Part shown: positions 1 through 5,674 of the stretch, in pieces | Position numbering within the stretch: the stretch's first letter is position 1 | How the letters are laid out: each line of letters opens with the position of its first letter | Assembly (NCBI GenBank): GCA_948435975.1 | Contig: CAOJHG010000079.1 | Coordinates: 1 to 7,909 of the forward strand | Reading direction: 5' to 3' | Length of the DNA: 7,909 nt | Source of the DNA: an uncultured Oscillibacter sp. | GTDB taxonomy: Bacteria; Bacillota; Clostridia; Oscillospirales; Oscillospiraceae | Position numbers and translations under genes: made by a program | Notes under the pieces: model-generated | Database searches by the model: none | What the model was told of the DNA's origin: nothing | Seen by the model: the letters and a program-made list of their open reading frames with translations, nothing else

Positions 1-723
1 GGTCAGCTTGTGCCCGCTGAACAGCTCCTGTGTGACAGATTCGCCCGCGATGGTCTCCATGGTGAACGTGCCCAGGTCCAAGACCTCCATCCGGGGTGCG
101 TCAAAGGCAGAGTTCCCGCTGAAGGGGACCATCTCGCTGAATTCCAGGTTTCCGGCGGCTTGGCGCAGCTCCTCGGCGATTGCCTGGTCCCCGCCGTCTC
201 GGAGGCTGAGAACATACAAATAGTCTCCGCTGGTTTTAAGAATGGTGTGCGTATCTCCGCCGGTCAGGACGGAAAGCTGGCTCTCCAAGTCCTTGTGGAA
301 GACGCCGATGGTCCCCACGCGTTCCAGGGCCAGGAACCAGGCGTTCAAGTCCTCGCTGGCAGAGCCGTCCAGCGCGAATTCTGAGCTGCGGTTTTCAGCG
401 GGGATGACATCCCACCACAGGTAGGCGTATTGGATGGCGCCGCTGCTGGTACGCTCGCTGCCTTGGCATAGGACTTCCCCGCTGTCCATGCGCTGGCCAA
501 GGCTCTCCGGAAGCGTGACCGCCAGACCCAGGAAGGGGAAGGACAGGTCTGTATCGCTCTTCACGCCCAAATCAGAAGCACGGAACGTCTGTGCTTGCGC
601 GGCGCTGCTGCTGTCATGGACGCTTTGGGCTGTTTCATCAGAGGAGGAACAGCCGCTCAGGACCAGCCCGCATAGGAGGGCTTCGAATAACAGTGCGCCT
701 AGACGTTTCCAAATCGCTTTCAT
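1..723 (-). CDS. Secreted lipoprotein, N-terminal part; probable TlpA/redoxin-family thiol-disulfide protein (runs off left edge)
   Basis: The reading frame is open from the ATG at 723-721 to the window edge, giving 241 residues with no stop. The start follows an AAAGGAAG ribosome binding site (complement of 731-738). The N-terminus is a lipoprotein signal peptide: basic MKAIWKRL, a hydrophobic stretch, then the lipobox LSGC with the lipidated Cys at residue 25, followed by a Ser/Asp/Gln-rich linker. Residues about 50-215 form a domain I do not recognise (contains FPFLGLAVTLPESL and YLYVLSLRDGG). The last 25 visible residues, including GTFTMETIAGESVTQELF, resemble the first strand and helix of TlpA/AhpC-type redoxin domains, where a WxxxCxxC active site usually follows. 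That active site would lie outside the window, so the redox assignment is inference. If it is correct, the protein would be anchored to the outer face of the membrane and act on extracytoplasmic thiols. The lipoprotein call is strong; the enzyme class is moderate. Confidence 0.85.
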   Translation of the reverse strand, partial: MKAIWKRLGALLFEALLCGLVLSGCSSSDETAQSVHDSSSAAQAQTFRASDLGVKSDTDLSFPFLGLAVTLPESLGQRMDSGEVLCQGSERTSSGAIQYAYLWWDVIPAENRSSEFALDGSASEDLNAWFLALERVGTIGVFHKDLESQLSVLTGGDTHTILKTSGDYLYVLSLRDGGDQAIAEELRQAAGNLEFSEMVPFSGNSAFDAPRMEVLDLGTFTMETIAGESVTQELFSGHKLT

Positions 724-761
724 TATATGTTCTTCCTTTCTTTCCGTTGCTGTGTCCAATG

Positions 762-770
762 ATTATAGCA
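762..770 (-). promoter_or_regulatory. Extended -10 promoter of the lipoprotein gene
   Basis: On the minus strand the sequence reads TGCTATAAT, a consensus TATAAT box (complement of 762-767) with the extended TGn element (768-770). It lies about 40 bases before the start codon at 723. The -35 region at 17-bp spacing (TTCCAT) is poor, as is common for extended -10 promoters. Confidence 0.65.
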
Positions 771-859
771 TATTCTTTCGGGGAATGGAATTGTTTTCGA
801 GGGATATTTTCGGCCTCACGAGACGGAAGCTGGCTATGGAGCATTTCACACGGTGTGCA

Positions 860-888
860 TTGACTCCTGAAACAGCCGATGATAAAAT
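860..888 (+). promoter_or_regulatory. Strong sigma-A promoter upstream of the mini-ORF and recQ
   Basis: TTGACT at 860-865 is separated by exactly 17 bases from TAAAAT at 883-888, and TGA at 880-882 adds an extended -10 element. This is the best promoter match in the window. Transcription would start near 895, immediately before the AAGGGAGG ribosome binding site at 904-911 and the GTG at 919. It would continue toward recQ unless terminated, giving recQ a leader of roughly 290 nt. Confidence 0.6.
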
Positions 889-918
889 TATAAAAGCGGA
901 GAAAAGGGAGGCCATAGA

Positions 919-972
919 GTGAGCGAGATTCTGGAATCTGTCAGCCGGAGGGAATTTCGGGAGTGGCTTTAG
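919..972 (+). CDS. 17-codon mini-ORF (leader peptide or remnant of a decayed gene)
   Basis: A GTG at 919 stands 7 bases after a near-perfect AAGGGAGG ribosome binding site (904-911) and downstream of a consensus-like promoter (860-888). It encodes VSEILESVSRREFREWL (first residue Met when initiated) before a TAG at 970-972. The peptide resembles the extreme N-terminus of YdeI/OmpD-associated-type proteins, which often begin with a similar SRxEFRxWL stretch. That suggests a truncated remnant, but I could not find the rest of such a gene in any frame downstream. The alternative is a genuine leader peptide whose translation influences expression of recQ, 212 bases further on. The expression signals are clearer than the function. 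Confidence 0.35.
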   Translation: MSEILESVSRREFREWL

Positions 973-1001
973 CCGATGTGATGCTCCTGCTTTTGGTGGC
1001 G

Positions 1002-1018
1002 GAAAAGGTTAACTTTTC
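1002..1018. repeat. Small AT-rich palindrome
   Basis: GAAAAG at 1002-1007 and CTTTTC at 1013-1018 are inverted copies around GTTAA. The palindrome lies between the mini-ORF and recQ. It could be an operator-like site or a weak hairpin; nothing further supports either reading. Confidence 0.25.
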
Positions 1019-1065
1019 GTTTTCGTGCGGTTATCTATGGTTGGCAGAGAAAGGGAAGAAATGGT

Positions 1066-1100
1066 CCGGCCCGCATTTTGCGGGAGTCTTTGAGGGCCGG
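1066..1100 (+). promoter_or_regulatory. Overlapping, mutually exclusive hairpins in the recQ leader
   Basis: An outer inverted repeat pairs CCGGCCC (1066-1072) with GGGCCGG (1094-1100). A compact inner hairpin pairs CCCGCA (1070-1075) with TGCGGG (1079-1084) around TTT. The two share bases 1070-1072 and so cannot both form fully in RNA, an arrangement that resembles an attenuator. The compact hairpin is followed only by AGTCTTT, so it is at best a weak terminator. A regulatory role is inference. Confidence 0.3.
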
Positions 1101-1141
1101 GAAAGCGCTCTGCCGCCTCAGTGAATATCCAACGAAAAATA

Positions 1142-1150
1142 TGCTATCAT
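1142..1150 (+). promoter_or_regulatory. Candidate extended -10 box immediately upstream of recQ
   Basis: TGC plus TATCAT at 1142-1150 fits an extended -10 element with one mismatch to TATAAT. It lies 34 bases before the recQ ATG. The -35 region at the expected distance (TGAATA near 1122) is weak. The surrounding ATATGCTAT...CATTGGA closely matches the lipoprotein promoter on the opposite strand. Confidence 0.4.
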
Positions 1151-1184
1151 TGGAAAAGTATAGATTGTAAAGGAGCTGAAGAAA

Positions 1185-3254
1185 ATGCAGATTACGGACG
1201 AGAAGCTCTTTGCAGAAGCGAAGGAGCTGCTTATCGAGTTCTATGGAAAGGACGCCGCCTTCAAGGAGGGGCAGTATGAGGCCGTCGAGGCGGCTATGAC
1301 CAAAGGGCGGACCTTGGTTGTCCAGCGCACCGGATGGGGAAAGAGCTTGGTCTATTTCATGTGTACCCGGATGCTGCGCCGCCGGGAAAGAGGTTTTACT
1401 ATGGTTATAAGTCCTCTGCTGGTGCTGATGGAAAACCAGATGGAAGCCGCCAGAAAGCACGGTCTGACCTGTGCGCAGTTGAATGGCAGCGTCACGGGGG
1501 AGGAGCGGAGAGAGATTCTGGAAGGCATGAAGAAGAATGCCTATGACATTGTTTTTACGACGCCGGAGACCCTGTTCAAGCAGGTGACGCCGGTTTTGAA
1601 GGACATTTCCATTGGCATGTTTGTCATTGATGAAGCCCACTGCATTTCCGATTGGGGCCACGACTTCCGCTTAGGGTATAACCGGCTGAGAGAGGTTATC
1701 CGTCTTCTGCCGTCTAGCGTTCCCCTTCTGGCTACCACCGCCACGGCCAATAATCGTGTTGTCGAGGACCTCCAGGACCAGCTTGGAGAGAACATCTTCA
1801 CTTCCCGGGGGCCGCTGGAACGGGATTCTCTCCGCCTTCAGGTCCTTCCCCTGGAGAGCCGTGCGGAACGCTATGCCTGGATTCTGGAAAACCTGGAGCA
1901 CCTGCCTGGAAGCGGTGTCATCTACTGCCTCACCAAGCGGGATTGTGACATGCTGGCCAGATTCCTGCAAGCCCATGGGGTAAACGCTGTTTCCTATCAC
2001 GCCGGGACGAATGAGGAGGCCAACCGGGAGATGGTGGAGAAGTTCTACCAGGACAAGATCAAGGTCATCGTAGCCACCAGCAAGCTGGGGATGGGCTATG
2101 ACAAGGGGAATATCGCCTTTGTGATCCATTTCCAGATGCCCGCGAACATCGTAGCCTACTATCAGCAAATCGGGCGGGCCGGGCGGAACATTCCCTGCGC
2201 ATATGTGTTCCTGATGAGCGGGCGCGAGGACGAGGATATTTTGGAATACTTTATCCGCACCGCCTTCCCCACCGAGTATGAGATGGGCACGGTCATGGAG
2301 TACATCAAGCAGCAGGATGGGGGCGCTGGCCTGCTGGAGCTGGAGGCACACCTCAATATCCGCAGGACTCGTATTGAAAAGGCGCTGGCGTTCCTCTACA
2401 ACGGCGGCCACATTCGCAAGGACGGCTCGAGCTTCTGCGCCACGCCAAATACCTACGTCTATCAGGGGGAGCACTACCAGCAGATCATGGCAATCCGGCG
2501 GCAGGAGAAGGAGCAGATGAAGGAGCTGACCCGAACGAAAGACTGTCTCAGCAAATATATTATCCGCTGCCTGGACGACCCCGGGGCGCATAGCTGCGGC
2601 CATTGCGCCAACTGCACAGGGCAGGCGTTTCTTCCCAGTGCGCCTTCCCCTGAGATGTGGGAGAAGGCCAAGGAGTATCTGAGCAATACCGTTTTCAAGA
2701 TCGAGCCGAGAAAGCGGTGGCCATACAAAATTGAGGAACCGAAAGGAAATATCAGGCCTGTCAACCAGGAGGGGATCTGCCTTGCGAAGTACGGCGATTT
2801 CGGTTGGGGCGCACTGGTCAAGAGTGGGAGGTATTCCCAGGAAAAGCGCTTTTCGGATGTACTGGTTCAGAAGAGCGCTGAGATTCTTCAGCCCTTCATC
2901 CTGAAGCATGGGATTACTCAAATCACCTGCGTCCCGTCTCTGCGCACGGACCTTGTAGAGAATTTCAGCAGGCGGCTTGCAGAGCGGGTTGGAATCCCCT
3001 TCGCGCCTCTGCTGAATAAGAGCGCCGCCAGACCCCAGAAGGAGATGGAGAACAGCGCTCACCAGTGCCTGAACGCGTGGCAGTCCTTCTCGGCGGCGGA
3101 GGGCGTCCCTATGCCGAAAAAGGTCCTGCTGGTGGATGATATGGTGGATTCCGGATGGACACTGACAGTGTGCGGCTTCCGGCTGATGGAAAAGGGCTGT
3201 CAGGAGGTCTATCCCTTCGCCTTGGCTGACAGCGGGCAGAGCGAGGACGACTGA
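1185..3254 (+). CDS. RecQ-family ATP-dependent DNA helicase fused to a C-terminal phosphoribosyltransferase domain
   Basis: The 689-residue protein starts at ATG 1185, preceded by AAAGGAG at 1169-1175. Superfamily 2 RecQ motifs occur in order: a Q-motif-like FKEGQYEAV (26-34), Walker A TGWGKS (49-54), DEAH (149-152) running into the aromatic-rich loop CISDWGHDFR, TTATA (184-188), motif V VATSKLGMGYDK (296-307) and motif VI QQIGRAGR (327-334). Cysteines 454, 471, 474 and 477 reproduce the RecQ zinc-binding spacing (17, 3, 3). A winged-helix-like stretch (about 362-425) lies before the zinc site rather than after it, and there is no HRDC domain. Instead residues about 537-689 form a PRTase-like domain with the PRPP-loop motif VLLVDDMVDSGWT (647-659). 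The protein should unwind DNA with ATP in the cytoplasm; the PRTase substrate is unknown. It pairs with the dprA-like gene downstream, as PRTase and DprA proteins do in ShosTA defence. It is unlikely to be the housekeeping RecQ, and I have left the symbol blank for that reason. Confidence 0.93.
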   Translation: MQITDEKLFAEAKELLIEFYGKDAAFKEGQYEAVEAAMTKGRTLVVQRTGWGKSLVYFMCTRMLRRRERGFTMVISPLLVLMENQMEAARKHGLTCAQLNGSVTGEERREILEGMKKNAYDIVFTTPETLFKQVTPVLKDISIGMFVIDEAHCISDWGHDFRLGYNRLREVIRLLPSSVPLLATTATANNRVVEDLQDQLGENIFTSRGPLERDSLRLQVLPLESRAERYAWILENLEHLPGSGVIYCLTKRDCDMLARFLQAHGVNAVSYHAGTNEEANREMVEKFYQDKIKVIVATSKLGMGYDKGNIAFVIHFQMPANIVAYYQQIGRAGRNIPCAYVFLMSGREDEDILEYFIRTAFPTEYEMGTVMEYIKQQDGGAGLLELEAHLNIRRTRIEKALAFLYNGGHIRKDGSSFCATPNTYVYQGEHYQQIMAIRRQEKEQMKELTRTKDCLSKYIIRCLDDPGAHSCGHCANCTGQAFLPSAPSPEMWEKAKEYLSNTVFKIEPRKRWPYKIEEPKGNIRPVNQEGICLAKYGDFGWGALVKSGRYSQEKRFSDVLVQKSAEILQPFILKHGITQITCVPSLRTDLVENFSRRLAERVGIPFAPLLNKSAARPQKEMENSAHQCLNAWQSFSAAEGVPMPKKVLLVDDMVDSGWTLTVCGFRLMEKGCQEVYPFALADSGQSEDD

Positions 3255-3275
3255 TCCCCGGCGCGCCCAAGCTGC

Positions 3276-3320
3276 TTTCATGTTCCCGGCCGCTGCTGTC
3301 CGGTCGCCGGGAACATGAAA
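3276..3320 (+). repeat. Perfect 15-bp intercistronic hairpin between the helicase and dprA-like genes
   Basis: TTTCATGTTCCCGGC (3276-3290) is exactly complementary to GCCGGGAACATGAAA (3306-3320) across a 15-base loop. No T-tract follows on either strand, so it is not a standard intrinsic terminator. It begins 21 bases after the helicase stop and ends 36 bases before the preferred dprA-like start. The in-frame ATG at 3315 lies inside its right arm and would be hidden in RNA. Plausible roles are transcript processing or stability, differential expression of the two genes, or a short mobile palindrome. Confidence 0.7.
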
Positions 3321-3356
3321 ATTGATGGAGGAATATGGAAAGACGAGGACGAAGCA

Positions 3357-4316
3357 ATGAACCAAAACGCGGAAGCAATCATCGTTTTTTGCAGCTATTT
3401 GTGTATTGGGAAGGACGTCAGGCCGCTGGATTCCCGGGAGTGGGAAAAATTGGCGCGGTGGCTTGCGGCAAACGAGATGGAACCAAAGAACCTGCTGGAG
3501 TTCACCCGTGCGGATTTTTATGAAAAGCTCCAATGCAGTACCGCGCAGGCCGACCGTCTATTAAGGCTGATTGGGCGGAGCGCCAGTTTGAGCTTTGAGG
3601 TTGGCAGCTATGAGAACATGGGCGTTCAGCTCGTGACCCGGGCTGACGGGACCTATCCAAAGGAGCTGAAAAAGAAACTGCGCATCGCCTATCCACCGAT
3701 TTTTTACTGCGCTGGGAACCTGGAACTGCTGGAGGACCCGACAGTAGGTTACGTGGGGTCCCGCGCAGTGGAGGCCCAGGATGTGGAATTTACTGCCAGG
3801 ACCGTCCAGAAGACGCTGGAACGAGGTTTTTCCGTTGTCAGCGGCGGGGCAAAGGGTGTGGATTCCGCCGCTGAGACCGAGGCTCTTCGGCAGGGCGGGC
3901 GGGCGGTGGTCTTCCTGGCGGATTCTCTGATGCAGCGGCTCAAGAAGCGGGATGTACTGGAAGCCGTTCAGGAGGGGCGGCTGCTGCTGCTTTCCGCGGT
4001 GAAGCCGGATGCGGGCTTTCAGACTAGGATAGCCATGGAACGGAACCGGTTGATTTACAGCCAATCCAGCGGAACCGTGGCCGTGCGGTCCGAACTGAAT
4101 AAGGGCGGCACCTGGGCCGGAGCGACAGAATGCCTCAAACATGGGTGGTGCCCGGTTTTCTGCTGGAACCATCCAAAGTATGCCGGAAACGCCGCCCTGA
4201 TCAAAAAGGGAGCCATTCCAATTGACACATCATGGGATGGGGACGTTCTGAAACTGCCCGCACCGCCCGCACCACAGGAGGAGGTCGGAGAGCAGATTAC
4301 ATTTTTTGACAATTAA
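3357..4316 (+). CDS. DprA/Smf-family protein, second gene of the RecQ-PRTase cassette
   Basis: The protein has 319 residues from ATG 3357, which follows an ACGAGGA ribosome-binding-like sequence. An upstream in-frame ATG at 3315 would add 14 residues but lies inside the intercistronic hairpin. A short N-terminal helical region leads to a Rossmann-like DprA domain: YPPIFYCAGN, GYVGSR (residues 131-136), SGGAKGVDSAAE (162-173), RNRLIYSQSS (229-238), GGTWAGATECL and ALIKKGA near the end. In classical DprA these motifs bind single-stranded DNA and help load RecA during transformation. This copy differs: the usual GIDxxAH ends in Glu (E173), the C-terminal winged-helix domain is absent, and the protein ends QITFFDN, which resembles a sliding-clamp-binding peptide (QLxLF). 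Co-transcription with the helicase-PRTase suggests a DprA paralogue such as ShosA, probably the DNA-binding or regulatory partner, not the competence protein. The family call is strong; the role is inference. Confidence 0.9.
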   Translation: MNQNAEAIIVFCSYLCIGKDVRPLDSREWEKLARWLAANEMEPKNLLEFTRADFYEKLQCSTAQADRLLRLIGRSASLSFEVGSYENMGVQLVTRADGTYPKELKKKLRIAYPPIFYCAGNLELLEDPTVGYVGSRAVEAQDVEFTARTVQKTLERGFSVVSGGAKGVDSAAETEALRQGGRAVVFLADSLMQRLKKRDVLEAVQEGRLLLLSAVKPDAGFQTRIAMERNRLIYSQSSGTVAVRSELNKGGTWAGATECLKHGWCPVFCWNHPKYAGNAALIKKGAIPIDTSWDGDVLKLPAPPAPQEEVGEQITFFDN

Positions 4317-4342
4317 CAGGCGGCGAAAAAGCACCCGCGGCC

Positions 4343-4370
4343 AACACAGGCTATCGGGCGCCATTGTGTT
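4343..4370 (+). terminator. Weak stem-loop after the dprA-like gene
   Basis: AACACA (4343-4348) pairs with TGTGTT (4365-4370), and GGC (4349-4351) can pair with GCC (4360-4362) with a two-base bulge. Only a short run of T follows. It may assist the stronger terminator just downstream or be incidental. Confidence 0.3.
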
Positions 4371-4376
4371 TCTGGG

Positions 4377-4419
4377 AAAAGAGGACGGCCAAGGCTTTTA
4401 AGACCCTGACCGTCCTTTT
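4377..4419 (+). terminator. Bidirectional intrinsic terminator between convergent genes
   Basis: GGACGG (4383-4388) pairs with CCGTCC (4410-4415). Flanking A/G and T residues extend the stem to about 10 bp with one G-U pair, and TTTT follows at 4416-4419. On the minus strand the same stem is followed by TCTTTTC, so it can also end the surface-protein transcript, whose stop is at 4445-4447. The loop is rather long (21 bases). Confidence 0.65.
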
Positions 4420-4444
4420 GCTATGCTATGGGGAGGAAATGCGC

Positions 4445-5674
4445 TTATCCGTTTTCCTCTTTCCGTTTTTTGGGAGCTAGGACAGCCAATCCGAAAGCGG
4501 ACAGCAGAGCCGCCAGCAGCCACATCACGGAGTTGTCGCCGGTTTCAGGCGCACTGTCGAGAGGAACGGCCTCCTCAGGCACCTCTACCACTTCTTCCTG
4601 TTCCTCCTCAGGCAGATTGCTCAGGGGAACGTCTTCCTCGGGCACGTCGGTCAAAGGCACATCCTCTTGAGGAATGTCTACCACAGGGGGAGGCGTGGGA
4701 GTCGGAGTAGAAGGCGGATTTGGTCTGCGTCCAGGATCAGGATCAGGGTCAGGACCGGGACCAGGACCAGGCTCTTCCGGAGGCGTATAGGTGTTTGTAA
4801 TGGTTATCACAGTGCCGCTGCGCTCCTGGGTGGAGGTATAGTTCTCCGGCACGTCGGTTTCGCGGACAGTCCATTGATGGTTGCTGGGCAGGTTTTCCCA
4901 GGTGTACTGCCAATTGTTGTCCGTGTTCAGGGTAACTGCTTCGCCATAGGGAACGCCGTCCTGATAGAGCTGGGCTTTCACGCTCTCTGGCCGGATGTCC
5001 TCGCTGTCGTTGGCCCATTCCTTCTGAACGGTCAAGCTGGTATAGGTCTGGGGAATCGCGTTGGTCACAGTAATGGAAATCTCATTGCCGTTTATAACAG
5101 GGGCGGAGTAGCTGTCATCATACCCGGTGGGGGCGATTTCCAAGACAGATACCCTGCCGACCACGCTTTCAGGCAGATGTGTAAAGCTGGCGGTCCAGTT
5201 GTTCTCCGCGTTCAGCACCACAGTATCCAAGCCGTGGCCGTTGAGCATCAGTTGAATGGTGACAGGCTCCCACTGACTTTCGGGGACGCCGCTCCACACC
5301 TTGTTGACCTTCAGGCTGTACTCAGGGTATTCGCTGGAGGGCGGATTACCGGCAGTGAGCGAGCCGTTAGCGCCAATACCGCCGCCGCGTTCAGCGCTGT
5401 TTCCGCTGATGACCAGGGCGGCATTTTCTTTTGCTACTTCCTTCGCAAGCTCTGTCACGACCGCTTTCAGCGCAAGGTTGTCGCCGTAGGTTCCAGCCGC
5501 AACGGAGATGGGGTTAGAAGCGTTGTAGCGCACAGAGTCCGGTGCGATATAGCCCCAGCCGCCATTCATAGCAGTCTCGGTTACGGAGCCGTCCCTGTAC
5601 CACTGCGCCAGGCCGCCGCCTAACATACGCTCCGCCAGGATCGCGGCTTTGCCAGCGCCGAACATGGTACTCAC
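4445..5674 (-). CDS. C-terminal part of a sortase-anchored surface protein: Cna-B domains, stalk, PxTG signal (separated by a frameshift)
   Basis: The frame gives 409 residues from a GTG at 5674, but the start is probably artificial. The coding frame continues upstream without a stop to about 5720, where it joins the preceding segment if one base is restored. Residues 1-117 complete the upstream region. Two Cna-B domains follow, about 118-206 and 211-296. Each carries the Lys/Glu/Asn set expected for an internal isopeptide bond: K125, E179, N205 and K218, E272, N294. Next come a Gly/Pro/Asp stalk (about 299-330) and a spacer with repeated VPEEDVPL-like units. The end is a cell-wall sorting signal: APETG (376-380), a hydrophobic segment (about 385-400) and the basic tail KKRKEENG. 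The protein should be linked to peptidoglycan by a sortase that is not in the window. As an independent gene it would lack a signal peptide and could not be exported. Confidence 0.88.
   Translation of the reverse strand: MSTMFGAGKAAILAERMLGGGLAQWYRDGSVTETAMNGGWGYIAPDSVRYNASNPISVAAGTYGDNLALKAVVTELAKEVAKENAALVISGNSAERGGGIGANGSLTAGNPPSSEYPEYSLKVNKVWSGVPESQWEPVTIQLMLNGHGLDTVVLNAENNWTASFTHLPESVVGRVSVLEIAPTGYDDSYSAPVINGNEISITVTNAIPQTYTSLTVQKEWANDSEDIRPESVKAQLYQDGVPYGEAVTLNTDNNWQYTWENLPSNHQWTVRETDVPENYTSTQERSGTVITITNTYTPPEEPGPGPGPDPDPDPGRRPNPPSTPTPTPPPVVDIPQEDVPLTDVPEEDVPLSNLPEEEQEEVVEVPEEAVPLDSAPETGDNSVMWLLAALLSAFGLAVLAPKKRKEENG
4733..4775 (-). repeat. Short imperfect repeat encoding the Gly/Pro/Asp stalk
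   Basis: Successive near-copies of a six-base unit (variants of CAGGAC/CAGGAT on the plus strand) encode alternating GPGPGP and DPDPDP in the surface protein. Such stalks hold domains away from the cell wall and commonly vary in length between strains. Confidence 0.6.

Noticed and set aside
434..922. 162-codon plus-strand frame over the lipoprotein start and the divergent promoter region
   Set aside because: It overlaps a convincing lipoprotein signal sequence on the other strand, has no ribosome binding site, and its translation is low-complexity and not protein-like.
1035..1150. Plus-strand fragment near 1014-1121 that could be the C-terminus of a decayed gene
   Set aside because: One frame reads a short plausible-looking stretch (GYLWLAEKGKKWSG), but it has no start, no ribosome binding site and no family I recognise.
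3276..3320. Hairpin read as an intrinsic terminator ending the recQ transcript
   Set aside because: There is no T-tract on either strand, and the dprA-like gene has no recognisable promoter of its own after it.
3335..3523. 62-codon plus-strand frame starting just after a strong GGAGG site
   Set aside because: The ribosome binding site is attractive, but the frame overlaps the dprA-like gene out of frame and its translation has no recognisable features. The GGAGG may instead help ribosomes reach the start at 3357.
1671..3533. 620-codon open frame on the minus strand opposite recQ
   Set aside because: It lies fully antisense to the helicase-PRTase gene, shows no recognisable domain, and is explained by GC-rich codon bias of the real gene.
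4667..5623. 318-codon plus-strand frame opposite the Cna-B region
   Set aside because: It is antisense to well-defined Cna-B domains and begins with an Arg-rich artefact of the Pro/Asp/Gly stalk.
5671..5674. GTGA overlap read as two translationally coupled genes
   Set aside because: The downstream frame stays open and homologous-looking beyond the GTG up to the T4 run, and the second product would lack a signal peptide, so a frameshifted single gene fits better.
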